A stretch of 64,000 bases of DNA from Gammaproteobacteria bacterium (GCA_029289235.1 JARFTZ010000038.1:1-64000); one strand, 5' to 3'. Shown: positions 26,514-35,596, counted from the first letter of the stretch. Made by a program: numbers and translations. The notes: generated by a model from the letters alone, not told the origin.

Positions 26514-27823
26514 ACGTCAGGAAATTTGTCGCTTCAACGGCACGGGATGCGTTGCGTAAGGTCAAGGAGCTTCTTGGGCCCGACGCCATCATTCTTTCCA
26601 ATCGCGCAATTCCTGGCGGTGTCGAGATCATGGCTGTGGCTGCCAGTGAAATGGACATGATCGTCCAGCAACCGATTGTCGAGCCTAAGCCACAGCAGGA
26701 AAAGGACTACACCGTACGTCTGTCCGCCGCCTCCCGGGTTGTGCCGCCGTCTACATCGAGGCCTGTGGCGACGCAAAAGGAGATTCCGCCCCTGGCATCC
26801 CGCCCAATGCCGCGCTTCGACCAGTCAGCCATGCCTGAGGCGCGCGCCGGAGAGCAGAAGCAGGCCGAAATAATCCCCTCGGAAGTGATGGACGAAATTC
26901 GTTCTTTGCGGCGTATCGTCGAGCAGCATCTGGCGGGTTTCGCCTGGGGCGAGACCGCGCGCTCGGAGCCGGTGAAGACGGAAATCCTGCGGCAGATGCT
27001 CGACGCCGGTTTTTCGCCCCGTCTGGCTCGCGACCTGCTGGCCGAGTTGCCGCGTGACCTCGGTGCCGCGCAGGCGCTCGCTTGGGTGAAGACGGCCGCG
27101 GATCGATCGCTCTGCACGATAGGAACGGAAAACGACATCATCGATCGTGGCGGGGTGTACGCCCTGGTTGGTCCGACCGGCGTCGGAAAAACCACGACTA
27201 CCGCGAAACTCGCGGCCCGCTGTGTTTTGCGTCATGGCGCGAGCAAGGTGGCGCTGATCACGACCGACGGCTACCGGATCGGGGCGCATGAGCAACTGCG
27301 GATTTATGGCCGGATCCTGGGTGTCTCCGTGTATTTGGTAAAAGACGGCGAAGAACTGCGACAGACCTTGTTCGATCTGCAGCATAAGCACATGGTCCTC
27401 ATTGATACCATGGGCATGAGCCAGCGCGACCGGATGGTCGAAGAGCAGATTGCGATGTTCGGCCATAGCGGCGTGAAGCGCCTGTTGCTTCTGTCGGCGA
27501 CGGGACGCGGAGATACGCTCGATGACGTCGTCCGCGCCTACAGCGGCCCGGATCTGGCCGGTTGCATCCTGAGCAAGGTCGATGAGGCTGCCGGCCTGGC
27601 TACGGCGCTGGATGTGATCATTCGCCATCGCTTGCCTTTGCACTACGTTTCCAACGGGCAGCGCGTGCCCGAAGATCTGCACATGCCGAATCGCGTTTAT
27701 CTTCTGCACCGGGCGTTCAAGGACCTGCCGCAATCGTCGCCGCACCGTCTGGACGGTCTCGAACCGGGATTGGTGATGGCCAGTGCGCCGGAAATGGCGT
27801 TGGCGGGCGGGCGTCGTGGTTGA
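26510..27823 (+). CDS. flhF: Polar flagellum placement GTPase FlhF
   Basis: This 437-residue SRP-type GTPase has an N-terminal basic B domain (MNVRKFVASTARDALRKVKE), an N domain, and a G domain with P-loop GPTGVGKTTTTAKLA (from about residue 220), the DTMGMSQRD motif and a KVDEA specificity element. FlhF marks the pole for flagellum assembly and is controlled by FlhG. Its presence points to polar rather than peritrichous flagellation. Confidence 0.94.
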   Translation: MNVRKFVASTARDALRKVKELLGPDAIILSNRAIPGGVEIMAVAASEMDMIVQQPIVEPKPQQEKDYTVRLSAASRVVPPSTSRPVATQKEIPPLASRPMPRFDQSAMPEARAGEQKQAEIIPSEVMDEIRSLRRIVEQHLAGFAWGETARSEPVKTEILRQMLDAGFSPRLARDLLAELPRDLGAAQALAWVKTAADRSLCTIGTENDIIDRGGVYALVGPTGVGKTTTTAKLAARCVLRHGASKVALITTDGYRIGAHEQLRIYGRILGVSVYLVKDGEELRQTLFDLQHKHMVLIDTMGMSQRDRMVEEQIAMFGHSGVKRLLLLSATGRGDTLDDVVRAYSGPDLAGCILSKVDEAAGLATALDVIIRHRLPLHYVSNGQRVPEDLHMPNRVYLLHRAFKDLPQSSPHRLDGLEPGLVMASAPEMALAGGRRG

Positions 27824-28700
27824 CCTGCATGTTGACCAGGCCGAGGGCCTGCGTCGCCTTTTTGCACGCGAACAACTGCGCGTAATCGCATTTGCGGCCG
27901 GCAGTGCGGGGGTGGGAAAGAGTTCGTTGGTCGCGAATCTCGCGGTGTGCCTCGCGCAGCAGGGAAAAAACGTACTCGTGTTCGACGAAGGGACAAAAGG
28001 TGGTGTCGCTGCATGTTTCGGCACCGAGGCTCGTCACGATCTGCAGCAGGTCGCTGAGGGGGCTACGCCACTCCGGGATGTGCTGGTTCAAGTGTTTCCG
28101 GGCGTCAGGGTGGTGCCGGTAGCTGGTGCGGTGAAGCGGCTCGGCAAACTCGACTCCGCGCAACGCAGCGCTTTGATACAGAGCTTTTCGACACTCGATG
28201 ATCCTGCAGACGTGGTGCTGGTTGACGCGTCGCTGGAGCATCCGCTCGGGTTTTCTCCCTTTGGACTGGCGGCACATCATACAGTCGTCGTCATGTCGCC
28301 AACACCGGCTTCGATCACCGAGGCGTATGCCCTGATCAAAAAGGCGAGCCTGGGATATGCCCGGCGCGACTACCGTATCCTGGTCAATGGCGCGAGAAAT
28401 GCCGTGGAGGCGCGCGCTGTCTTCAGCAACATTGCGCGCGTCACGCACAGCCGCCGGTTTGCCCGGCTCGAATACGCCGGCGGCGTGCCGCTGGATGAGC
28501 GCTTGCATCGCGCTTCGGCATTATGCCAGCCGGTGGCCAGCCTCTATCCGGAGGCTCCCGCGGCGAAAGCCTGTCGCACCTTGGCCGGCGAGTTGATCGG
28601 TTGGCAGTTGCCCGAGCAGCATGCAGGGGGGGTCGAACATTTTTTCGAGCAACTGTTACACTTGAGCCAGCAGATTGATCCTGTTGCCATTTACGCCTGA
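27816..28700 (+). CDS. flhG: Flagellar number regulator FlhG/FleN (MinD-like), variant P-loop
   Basis: This 294-residue MinD-like ATPase starts at GTG 27816, overlapping the flhF stop, which puts the FlhF-activating DQAEGLRRL motif at residues 7-15 as in other FlhG proteins. The P-loop reads GSAGVGKSS (29-37): the signature lysine of the deviant Walker A (KGGVGKT) is Ser30 and the next Gly is Ala31. The switch I region VLVFDEG and Walker B VVLVDAS are present. FlhG limits flagellar number by stimulating FlhF GTPase and, in some species, restraining the master regulator. Confidence 0.9.
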   Translation: MVDLHVDQAEGLRRLFAREQLRVIAFAAGSAGVGKSSLVANLAVCLAQQGKNVLVFDEGTKGGVAACFGTEARHDLQQVAEGATPLRDVLVQVFPGVRVVPVAGAVKRLGKLDSAQRSALIQSFSTLDDPADVVLVDASLEHPLGFSPFGLAAHHTVVVMSPTPASITEAYALIKKASLGYARRDYRILVNGARNAVEARAVFSNIARVTHSRRFARLEYAGGVPLDERLHRASALCQPVASLYPEAPAAKACRTLAGELIGWQLPEQHAGGVEHFFEQLLHLSQQIDPVAIYA

Positions 28701-28712
28701 CCCCCTTGTTCT

Positions 28713-29456
28713 ATGTATAACGCTGCAGGTCAGATCAACAAAGACCAGCTGGTCCAGCAATTCGCTCCGCTCGTCAAGCGCATTGCCCATCACCTGATGT
28801 CTCGTCTTCCGTCGAGCGTTCAGGTGGAGGATCTTGTGCAGAACGGAATGATCGGCCTGCTTGACGCCATCGACCGGTTCGAGGCGGGGATGGGGGCGCA
28901 ATTCGAAACATACGCCGCGCAGCGGGTACGTGGGGCGATGCTCGATGGCCTGCGCGAGAACGATTGGCTGCCGCGCAGCTTGCGCCGGGATTTCCGGCAG
29001 ATCGAAAAGGCGATCGCGCAACTCGAGCAGGAACATGGTCGTCCGCCGTCGGAAAACGAATTGGCGCGCTCTCTGGGGGTTTCGCTGGCGGAGTACCAGA
29101 AGATGCTCCAGGACGCTCGCGGGCATCAGCTGATTTCGCTCGAGGATCTGGTGGAGGAAGGGGACGAGGATTTTCTGGAAAGGCACTTGTGCGACAGTTC
29201 GGGGGATCCCTTGGCGATCCTCGAAGACGAAAGTTTCAAGCGCATGCTCGTGCAGGGTATCGAGTTGCTTCCCGAACGGGAAAAGATGATGATGGCCCTT
29301 TACTACGAACAGGATCTCAATCTGCGCGAGATCGGCGAAGTCATGGGCGTAACCGAGTCGCGCGTCTGCCAGCTGCACACGCAGGCTGTTGCGCGTCTGC
29401 GCGCGAGGGTTTTTGGCGACGCCGGAATCAAGAAGAAAGCCAGGAAAAATGGATAA
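28713..29456 (+). CDS. fliA: Flagellar sigma factor FliA (sigma28)
   Basis: This 247-residue sigma factor has region 2 (VEDLVQNGMIGLLDAIDRFE, then FETYAAQRVRGAMLDGLREN), region 3 and a region 4 helix-turn-helix near the C-terminus (NLREIGEVMGVTESRVCQLH). It directs late flagellar promoters of the TAAA-N15-GCCGATAA type, several of which are visible in this window, and is held by FlgM until the hook is finished. It starts 12 bases after flhG. Confidence 0.96.
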   Translation: MYNAAGQINKDQLVQQFAPLVKRIAHHLMSRLPSSVQVEDLVQNGMIGLLDAIDRFEAGMGAQFETYAAQRVRGAMLDGLRENDWLPRSLRRDFRQIEKAIAQLEQEHGRPPSENELARSLGVSLAEYQKMLQDARGHQLISLEDLVEEGDEDFLERHLCDSSGDPLAILEDESFKRMLVQGIELLPEREKMMMALYYEQDLNLREIGEVMGVTESRVCQLHTQAVARLRARVFGDAGIKKKARKNG

Positions 29457-30189
29457 GATCAGCGTACTGGGCCTGGTGATCGGAATCGTCGCGATCATCG
29501 GCGGGCAGATTCTGGAAGGCGGGCATATTGGCTCGCTTGCTCAGCCTACTGCATTGCTGATCGTTGTCGGCGGAACCATGGGCGCAGTCATGCTGCAAAG
29601 TCCTTATGCGACCTTCATTCGCGGTATGCGCATGGTGCGTTGGGTCTGGATGCCGCCGGCGGTCGACTATCAACAACAGATCAAGCAAATCACCACGTGG
29701 AGCCAGTTGTCACGGAGGGAAGGATTGTTGGCGCTTGAAAACTCCATGTCACAACTGAAGGACGGATTCGCCCGCAAGGGATTGCAATTGCTGGTAGATG
29801 GCGCCGAGCCCGAGCGCTTGCGGGAGGTGCTCGAAGTGGAAATCGGGACGTATGAGCAACAGCTCCGCATGGGAGCGAAAATCTGGGAGGCCGCAGGCGG
29901 ATATTCGCCAACGATAGGAATCCTCGGCGCAGTGCTCGGACTGATCCATGTGATGGAGAATTTGTCCGATCCGTCGAAACTCGGTGCGGGAATCGCGGTG
30001 GCCTTCGTTGCGACGATTTACGGCGTTGGCCTGGCCAACCTGGTCTTCCTGCCGATGTCGAACAAGCTCAAGGCGCATATCGGGCGTCTCGTCGTGCATC
30101 GCGAGATGATTGTCGACGGTCTGGTGGGGATTGCCAACGGCGATAATCCGCGGATCATCGAGAGCCGTCTGCAGGGCTACGTTTCCTGA
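29449..30189 (+). CDS. motC: Second flagellar stator protein, MotC (MotA/PomA family)
   Basis: This 246-residue four-helix stator protein is shorter than MotA of this window and closer to PomA/MotC (GIVAIIGGQILEGGHIGSL start; GYSPTIGILGAVLGLIHVM and FVATIYGVGLANLVFLP helices). Its ATG overlaps the end of fliA. With the next gene it forms a second stator set, like MotCD of Pseudomonas, which supports motility under higher load or on surfaces. Ion specificity cannot be read with certainty. Confidence 0.92.
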   Translation: MDKISVLGLVIGIVAIIGGQILEGGHIGSLAQPTALLIVVGGTMGAVMLQSPYATFIRGMRMVRWVWMPPAVDYQQQIKQITTWSQLSRREGLLALENSMSQLKDGFARKGLQLLVDGAEPERLREVLEVEIGTYEQQLRMGAKIWEAAGGYSPTIGILGAVLGLIHVMENLSDPSKLGAGIAVAFVATIYGVGLANLVFLPMSNKLKAHIGRLVVHREMIVDGLVGIANGDNPRIIESRLQGYVS

Positions 30190-30192
30190 TCT

Positions 30193-30990
30193 ATGGCACG
30201 GCGGCGGAAACATGACGACGAGCACGACAACCACGAACGCTGGCTGGTCTCGTACGCCGATTTCATAACGCTGCTGTTTGCCTTCTTCGTGGTGATGTAT
30301 GCCCTTTCGTCGGTGAACGAGGGCAAGTACCGCATTCTCAGCGACTCGATGATGAGCGCGTTTCGCAACATCCAGGCGAACAGTGCGACACAGGTGCCGA
30401 TTCTCGTGCAACCGCCCATCGCCCTGGCGCAGAAACAGCCCCAAGCGGCCAGCCGTCAGGCCGAAGAAAAACAGCAGCGGCGCGACAAGATGCGTAACGT
30501 GGCCAAGGAGATTCTGGATGTCATGGCGCCGCTCATCGAGCAGGGGAAGGTGCGGGTGATCGAGACAAGTCGCGGGGTAACCATCGAAATCAACGACAGC
30601 ATTCTGTTCTCGCCGGGGCAGGCCCTCCTGCACCCGTTGTCCGCCAAGGCGATGCGGGCCATCGCGCAGGTGCTGGCGCCGACCGACTTCCCGATCACGA
30701 TCGAGGGGCACACCGACAACGTGCCGATCAATACGGCCCAGTTCCCCTCCAACTGGGAACTCTCGGCCGTGCGGGCGACAACGGTGCTCAGACTTTTCGC
30801 TGACGCTGGCGTCGCAGCGGACCGGTTGACCGCGATTGGCTACGCCGATACGCGGCCGGTCGAGCCGAATCTTCTTGCCGACGGTCGGGCGCGCAATCGT
30901 CGGGTGACGATCCTGATCGATTCGACCGCGCCGGAAAAAGGACGCGAGGTTGCACTGGAAGAGGATTCGGCGCCAGAGCCTCGCCAGTAG
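30193..30990 (+). CDS. motD: Second flagellar stator protein, MotD (MotB family)
   Basis: This 265-residue protein has a His/Asp-rich N-terminus (RRRKHDDEHDNHERW), one membrane helix with the channel aspartate (Asp23 in SYADFITLLFAFFVVMYALS), and a C-terminal OmpA-like domain (IEGHTDNVPINTAQFPSNWE). It anchors the MotC channel to peptidoglycan. It starts three bases after motC and ends the flhB-motD operon. Confidence 0.92.
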   Translation: MARRRKHDDEHDNHERWLVSYADFITLLFAFFVVMYALSSVNEGKYRILSDSMMSAFRNIQANSATQVPILVQPPIALAQKQPQAASRQAEEKQQRRDKMRNVAKEILDVMAPLIEQGKVRVIETSRGVTIEINDSILFSPGQALLHPLSAKAMRAIAQVLAPTDFPITIEGHTDNVPINTAQFPSNWELSAVRATTVLRLFADAGVAADRLTAIGYADTRPVEPNLLADGRARNRRVTILIDSTAPEKGREVALEEDSAPEPRQ

Positions 30991-31015
30991 CTGGTGGCTG
31001 TTGAGCTAGAGCGAG

Positions 31016-31483
31016 CTAAACGGCGTCGTCGATGCGTCGTTCGCCGGGGCCGGACGTCTTGCCATCCGGTCCATACAGATCGAGGGCTCCCCTGTTGCGT
31101 TGCAGAATCTCGAGAAGCTGACTATTGAAATTCAGGCGCATCTGGATCAATTCGCCGTTCAGCCGGTTGATATCGCGGGCGCGAGCGGCCAGTTCCAGCG
31201 TTTTCTCCCATGTCGACGACGCGTCGGGGTTGCCGGCCGTCCACGCGGACATGCCCTGGCGATCGGCGGACAGCTTCAATGCGACAAGATGATCATTGCG
31301 CTGCTGGCCCAGGCGCTGCAGGTCGGCTGCCAGCGGCTCCTTCTCGGACGCCAGTCGGGCCAGGTCCTCGATGTTTCCCTTGGTGAGCGCTTCTTGCTCG
31401 GCTTCCAGCAATTCGACGAATCGAGCGATCAGCGCTGCTTCCGCAGTGACGACATCGTGTAATTCGTCGTTGGACAGAGTCAT
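31016..31483 (-). CDS. flgN: Flagellar export chaperone FlgN
   Basis: This 155-residue mostly helical protein (FVELLEAEQEALTKGNIEDL, a typical FlgN heptad region near residues 20-45) is the chaperone for hook-filament junction proteins FlgK and FlgL. It lies nine bases after flgM on the minus strand, convergent with motD. Confidence 0.85.
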   Translation of the reverse strand: MTLSNDELHDVVTAEAALIARFVELLEAEQEALTKGNIEDLARLASEKEPLAADLQRLGQQRNDHLVALKLSADRQGMSAWTAGNPDASSTWEKTLELAARARDINRLNGELIQMRLNFNSQLLEILQRNRGALDLYGPDGKTSGPGERRIDDAV

Positions 31484-31492
31484 GCGAATGCG

Positions 31493-31774
31493 TCAGGCGT
31501 TGCCTTGAGGTCCGACCAATTCCTTGGCGGAGGCGATCAGCCTGTCGGCGATGGCGCCAGGATTGATCGAAAACCTGCCTTCCGCGATCGCTTGCTTGAT
31601 CTCGGCAACGCGTCCGGAGTCAAACGGTGCTTCGCTCTCGGATGCCGCCAGTTGCGATGCGACGCTGCTCAGCTGAACGTCGTCCGACTCCTTGGCGGCA
31701 GGTTTGGCTGCCGTACCACGGCTTTCCTTGATCGGAGACGTGTTGGTGAGTTTGGCGGAATGTTCAATCTTCAT
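31493..31774 (-). CDS. flgM: Anti-sigma28 factor FlgM
   Basis: This 93-residue protein has a disordered N-half and a C-terminal sigma28-binding part (DSGRVAEIKQAIAEGRFSIN and IADRLIASAKELV). FlgM inhibits FliA and is exported through the finished hook to release late gene expression. It is preceded by a near-perfect sigma28 promoter, giving the expected feedback loop. Confidence 0.92.
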   Translation of the reverse strand: MKIEHSAKLTNTSPIKESRGTAAKPAAKESDDVQLSSVASQLAASESEAPFDSGRVAEIKQAIAEGRFSINPGAIADRLIASAKELVGPQGNA

Positions 31775-31807
31775 GGCGATGCCCCATAAGTTCCTTGCTT
31801 ACGCCTT

Positions 31808-31834
31808 TTATCGACAGCCGGGGCTGAAACTTTA
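31808..31834 (-). promoter_or_regulatory. Sigma28 (FliA) promoter of flgMN
   Basis: On the minus strand the sequence reads TAAA (31834-31831), a 15-base spacer, then GTCGATAA (31815-31808), seven of eight matches to the FliA -10 consensus GCCGATAA with the exact spacing. The start site would fall about 25 bases before the flgM ATG. Confidence 0.88.
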
Positions 31835-31880
31835 GCATTTTTCCGACAGAAACTGCCGATAAACCCGTACGACGTCGGGG

Positions 31881-32576
31881 TCAATAGGTTATTTCCACCA
31901 CTCCGCCGGCGCGCGCGATACCGCTGACGATCTGGCCCGAAGGCGTCCTGACCTGGACGACCTGCCCTTCAGTCGCATTGTTCAAGGCCTTTCCTTCGCT
32001 GCTGACGGAAAACCCGGCGCCGCGGGTCACCGTCTTGACGTTCTGGCCGAGTTGTATCGCCCACGGTTCGATCAGTTGATCGCTGCGTAGCGGTTGACCG
32101 GCGGCGATGCCGATCTTGACCGTCTTGCCGATGGCTTGCCCGGCGTCGAGGAGGACGCTGGAGGGAAGTGTCCCTAGGTCACCGGTCCGCCGAAGGAAGT
32201 CGCTCTCGCCAAGCGTCTGGCCAGCGCTCAGCGGGCGGGCGGCGACAAGATAGTTTGCCTGTACGCTGACGTGTGCCTGAACGTAGATGGTCCAGGATGA
32301 CGGGCCGAGGCAGCGGACGCCGATCGTCGTTTTTCCCCACGGGCCGCTCCCTGTAGGGAAAAACGTATCGAATGCCTCGCATTCCGCCAGTTGGGTCCGC
32401 GGATCGAGCGGGGTGACCCGAAAGCTGACTTTTCCGGGCAGGCCGCGGGTCTGGGTGCGCAGAAAATCGTCGACGGCGCGGTATAGCGCCGAATGCCCCT
32501 GTTGTGCGCCGGCAAGCAGGGGCGGCAACAGGCACAGGGTGCAAAGGATGAGGCGAAGGAAACGTCGGTAGTTCAT
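31881..32576 (-). CDS. flgA: Flagellar P-ring assembly chaperone FlgA
   Basis: This 231-residue exported protein has a signal peptide (LRLILCTLCLLPPLLAGA) and the C-terminal SAF-type fold (LVAARPLSAGQTLGESDFLR; IAAGQPLRSDQLI; GQVVQVRTPSGQIVSGIA). It helps FlgI form the P ring in the periplasm. It is divergent from flgB and upstream of flgM. Confidence 0.92.
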   Translation of the reverse strand: MNYRRFLRLILCTLCLLPPLLAGAQQGHSALYRAVDDFLRTQTRGLPGKVSFRVTPLDPRTQLAECEAFDTFFPTGSGPWGKTTIGVRCLGPSSWTIYVQAHVSVQANYLVAARPLSAGQTLGESDFLRRTGDLGTLPSSVLLDAGQAIGKTVKIGIAAGQPLRSDQLIEPWAIQLGQNVKTVTRGAGFSVSSEGKALNNATEGQVVQVRTPSGQIVSGIARAGGVVEITY

Positions 32577-32728
32577 GCCGCTATTTTGCCTGATCGACGC
32601 TTGATGGCGAAAGCGATGGCCAGGGTTTTGGCAACGGTTTTGTCGATGCGGCCGTTTCCGGCGGCAAGAATTGCCGATAGTCCGTGCTTCGCCAGGGTTG
32701 AAGTACGTGTTTGTGCGTCAATTCCTGA

Positions 32729-32745
32729 TTGGCACGGCGGTTGCT
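32729..32745 (+). promoter_or_regulatory. Sigma54 promoter of the flgB operon
   Basis: TTGGCACG at 32729-32736 followed by four bases and TTGCT at 32741-32745 is an essentially perfect -24/-12 RpoN promoter (TGGCACG-N4-TTGCW). The predicted start near 32756 leaves about 24 bases of leader before the flgB GTG. It is presumably activated by FleR, encoded at 55.1 kb. Confidence 0.92.
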
Positions 32746-32779
32746 TAGCAGGATCAGGTGTTTTTTTCCGGGAGAGGCC

Positions 32780-33184
32780 GTGATCAGCAAACTCGACAAT
32801 GCGCTTTCGTTTCAGCAAACGGCGCTGGGCATGCGCGCCTACCGGCAGCAGGTTCTCGCGGGAAACATCGCCAATGCCGATACGCCGAATTACAAGGCGC
32901 GAGATTTTGACTTTGCGGCGGCCTTGAACGAGGCCGTGGCCGGACGTGGCGAGGGAGGTCTCGCGGTAGACCGGACCGACTCGGCACATCTCGCTGGAAC
33001 GGTCAGCAACGGGCCGGTGTCGCTCAAGTACCGTACGCCGGTCCAGTCGAGTGCGGACGGGAATACCGTCGAGATGGACGTGGAGCGAGCCGAGTTCTCC
33101 GAGAACGCCATTCGTTATGAGGCGGGCATCACGTTCATAACCCATCAACTGAAGATGCTGGGCCTTGCGGTCCAGTCACAATAA
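32780..33184 (+). CDS. flgB: Flagellar proximal rod protein FlgB
   Basis: This 134-residue rod protein has the N-terminal rod signature [18 protein letters not shown] (residues about 29-46). GTG 32780 is chosen because a GGGAGAGG site is just upstream and the length is then typical. It is the first gene of the rod/hook operon and overlaps flgC by one base. Confidence 0.94.
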   Translation: MISKLDNALSFQQTALGMRAYRQQVLAGNIANADTPNYKARDFDFAAALNEAVAGRGEGGLAVDRTDSAHLAGTVSNGPVSLKYRTPVQSSADGNTVEMDVERAEFSENAIRYEAGITFITHQLKMLGLAVQSQ

Positions 33185-33588
33185 TGAGCGTATTCAACGT
33201 CTTTCAGGTCGCCGGCAGCGCATTGACCGCGCAGTCGATGCGGCTCAATGCCGTGGCAAGCAATCTTGCGAATGCGGACAGTATTGCCGGCCCGGACGGC
33301 AAACCTTACCGCGCGAAACAGGTCGTTTTCGAGGCGGCGCCGGTCGAGGGAAGTGCGGCGCTTGGGGTCAGGGTCAAGCAGGTCGTCGAAGACGCCAGTC
33401 CGGGGCGGATGGTTTACGACCCGCGCAATCCGGCGGCCAACGAGAACGGCTATGTAACCCTGCCGAACGTGAGCGTGGTCGATGAAATGGTGAACATGAT
33501 TTCGGCATCGCGCTCTTACCAGACGAACGCCGAAGTGATGAATACGGCCAAGCAGTTGCTGCTGAAAACGCTGACGCTTGGCCAGTAA
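33184..33588 (+). CDS. flgC: Flagellar proximal rod protein FlgC
   Basis: This 134-residue rod protein has the N-terminal motif [20 protein letters not shown] and a C-terminal [20 protein letters not shown] helix that packs with other axial proteins. It builds the proximal rod with FlgB and FlgF. Its ATG overlaps the flgB stop codon. Confidence 0.95.
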   Translation: MSVFNVFQVAGSALTAQSMRLNAVASNLANADSIAGPDGKPYRAKQVVFEAAPVEGSAALGVRVKQVVEDASPGRMVYDPRNPAANENGYVTLPNVSVVDEMVNMISASRSYQTNAEVMNTAKQLLLKTLTLGQ

Positions 33589-33606
33589 GGCATTCAGGAG
33601 AGCGAA

Positions 33607-34287
33607 ATGACGACAGTTGATACGAGCACCACATCGAGCAGCATCCTTGCCACGCTGAATTCGGGAAGTTCAGGTTCGTCGAGCAGCACGACGACCGAAG
33701 ACATCCAGAACCGGTTCCTGACCTTGCTTGTGGCGCAACTCGAGAACCAGGATCCGCTCAATCCGCTCGACAATACCGAAATCACCAGCCAGCTGGCGCA
33801 GATGAGCACGGTACAGGGCATCGAGCAACTCAATACACAACTCACGTCGCTGGTCGATAGTCTGGCGCAGACGCAGGCGGTTCAGGCTTCTTCGCTGATC
33901 GGCAACACCGTGCTCGTTCCAGGGGCGAATCTGACCCTGTCGGACGGCGAGGCCTTTGGGGGAGTGAATCTCTCCAGTGCCGCCGATCAGGTGACGGTCA
34001 GTATTCTCGACAGTAGCGGCAAGGTCGTTCAAACCCAGACGCTCGGTGCGAACGAGGCCGGCAACGTGCTGTTCTCCTGGGATGGATCAACGAGTTCCGG
34101 CGAAACAGCCCCGGACGGTGCCTACACATTTGAGGTGAGCGCGAGCAACGGGTCCAGCAGCGTGACCGCCGAAGCTTTGCAGCTTGGCACGGTTTCTGCT
34201 CTTACACGGACAACGAGCGGTTCATTCCGGCTCGATCTCGGGTCGCTGGGGATGTATGACTTCTCCGACGTGCAGCAGATCTTCTAG
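33607..34287 (+). CDS. flgD: Hook capping/assembly protein FlgD
   Basis: This 226-residue protein has the N-terminal FlgD signature (FLTLLVAQLENQDPLNPLDN, residues about 36-55) and C-terminal Ig/tudor-like beta domains (FSWDGSTSSGETAPDGAYTF). It caps the growing hook to allow FlgE polymerisation. A Ser-rich N-terminus is typical of exported substrates. Confidence 0.95.
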   Translation: MTTVDTSTTSSSILATLNSGSSGSSSSTTTEDIQNRFLTLLVAQLENQDPLNPLDNTEITSQLAQMSTVQGIEQLNTQLTSLVDSLAQTQAVQASSLIGNTVLVPGANLTLSDGEAFGGVNLSSAADQVTVSILDSSGKVVQTQTLGANEAGNVLFSWDGSTSSGETAPDGAYTFEVSASNGSSSVTAEALQLGTVSALTRTTSGSFRLDLGSLGMYDFSDVQQIF

Positions 34288-34314
34288 CCGTTTATTTTGA
34301 GACAGAGGTAGAAC

Positions 34315-35562
34315 ATGTCATTTCAACAAGGACTGAGCGGGCTGAACGCTTCTTCCAAGGCGCTGGATGTGGTCGGCAACAACGTGGCGAACAGCAGCAC
34401 GGTCGGCTTCAAGTCGTCCAGCGGGCATTTTGCCGATGTGTATGCCGCCTCGCTGAGCGGCAGCGGCGCATCGCAGGTGGGGATCGGAACGTCGCTGTCC
34501 TCTGTCTTCCAGCAATTCACCCAGGGGAACATCACGACCACGAACAACTCGCTGGACGTGGCGATCAACGGCGGTGGTTTCTTCAAGGTGACGCGGGACA
34601 ATATCATCGCCTATACGCGCAACGGGCAGTTTCATGCGGATAACCAGGGTTACATCATCAACGACCAGAACTATCGGCTGATGGGCTACGTGGCGACCGC
34701 AACGGGGCAGATAGTTCCCTCCGAGCCCGCCGAAATCAGGATCGATACCAGCAATATTGCGCCACAGGCAACTGGTGCGGCGTTGGGTGGCAATGCGGAG
34801 ATGGTCGTCAATCTCGATTCGAGCAAGGAGGTGCCGTCGGTTTCCCCGTTCAACTACAACAATCCGCTGACCTATACCTTCTCCACAGCGCAGACCGTCT
34901 ATGACACGCTGGGGGTCGATCACAACATTACCTATTACTTCGTGAAAACCGCAACAGCTGGAGAGTGGGATGTCTATGCCACGCTGGATGGCGCGAATCC
35001 CGAACAGATGGACAGTCTGACATTCGATACGAATGGTCAGCTGACTTCAACGCAGCCGGTCGCGTTGCCGACGACGTGGGCCGTCAGCACGGGGGCGGCG
35101 ACTCCCCTTGGTTCCGGCCAGCCCAACTGGAATCTCGATTTCACCGGGTCAACGAGTTACAGCGGTGACAGCACAGTGAATTCGCAATATCAGGGCGGAT
35201 ATGCGCAGGGAGCGCTATCGAGCATCAGCATTGGCCCGGACGGGATCGTGCTCGGCAACTACAGTAATGGCCAGACCAAGAATCTGGCGCAGATTGTCCT
35301 GACGACGTTCCCGAACTCCAACGGGCTGATCAATCTCGGCAATAACCTGTATCAGGCGACTTCGACTTCCGGTGAAGGACTCGACGGGGCTCCGGGCGCG
35401 GGATCGCGCGGCGTTCTGCAGTCCGCCGCCGTTGAAGAATCGAACGTCGACCTGACGGCGGAACTGGTCAACATGATCACCCTGCAGCGCAACTATCAGG
35501 CGAACGCGCAATCGATCAAGACGCAGGATCAGATCATGCAGACGCTGGTCAATCTGCGCTGA
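34315..35562 (+). CDS. flgE: Flagellar hook protein FlgE
   Basis: This 415-residue axial protein has the conserved N-terminus (SFQQGLSGLNASSKALDVVG, then NNVANSSTVGFKSS), a variable middle and the C-terminal helix LTAELVNMITLQRNYQANAQ. It forms the hook joining rod to filament. The length is typical for a standard hook without large insertions. Confidence 0.96.
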   Translation: MSFQQGLSGLNASSKALDVVGNNVANSSTVGFKSSSGHFADVYAASLSGSGASQVGIGTSLSSVFQQFTQGNITTTNNSLDVAINGGGFFKVTRDNIIAYTRNGQFHADNQGYIINDQNYRLMGYVATATGQIVPSEPAEIRIDTSNIAPQATGAALGGNAEMVVNLDSSKEVPSVSPFNYNNPLTYTFSTAQTVYDTLGVDHNITYYFVKTATAGEWDVYATLDGANPEQMDSLTFDTNGQLTSTQPVALPTTWAVSTGAATPLGSGQPNWNLDFTGSTSYSGDSTVNSQYQGGYAQGALSSISIGPDGIVLGNYSNGQTKNLAQIVLTTFPNSNGLINLGNNLYQATSTSGEGLDGAPGAGSRGVLQSAAVEESNVDLTAELVNMITLQRNYQANAQSIKTQDQIMQTLVNLR

Positions 35563-35596
35563 TCGACTTTAGCCGGGATTTGAGAGGACAGAAGGC

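Noticed and set aside
31855-31862. GCCGATAA on the plus strand as a second sigma28 -10
   Set aside because: There is no TAAA-like element 15 bases upstream, and it would read antisense into flgA.
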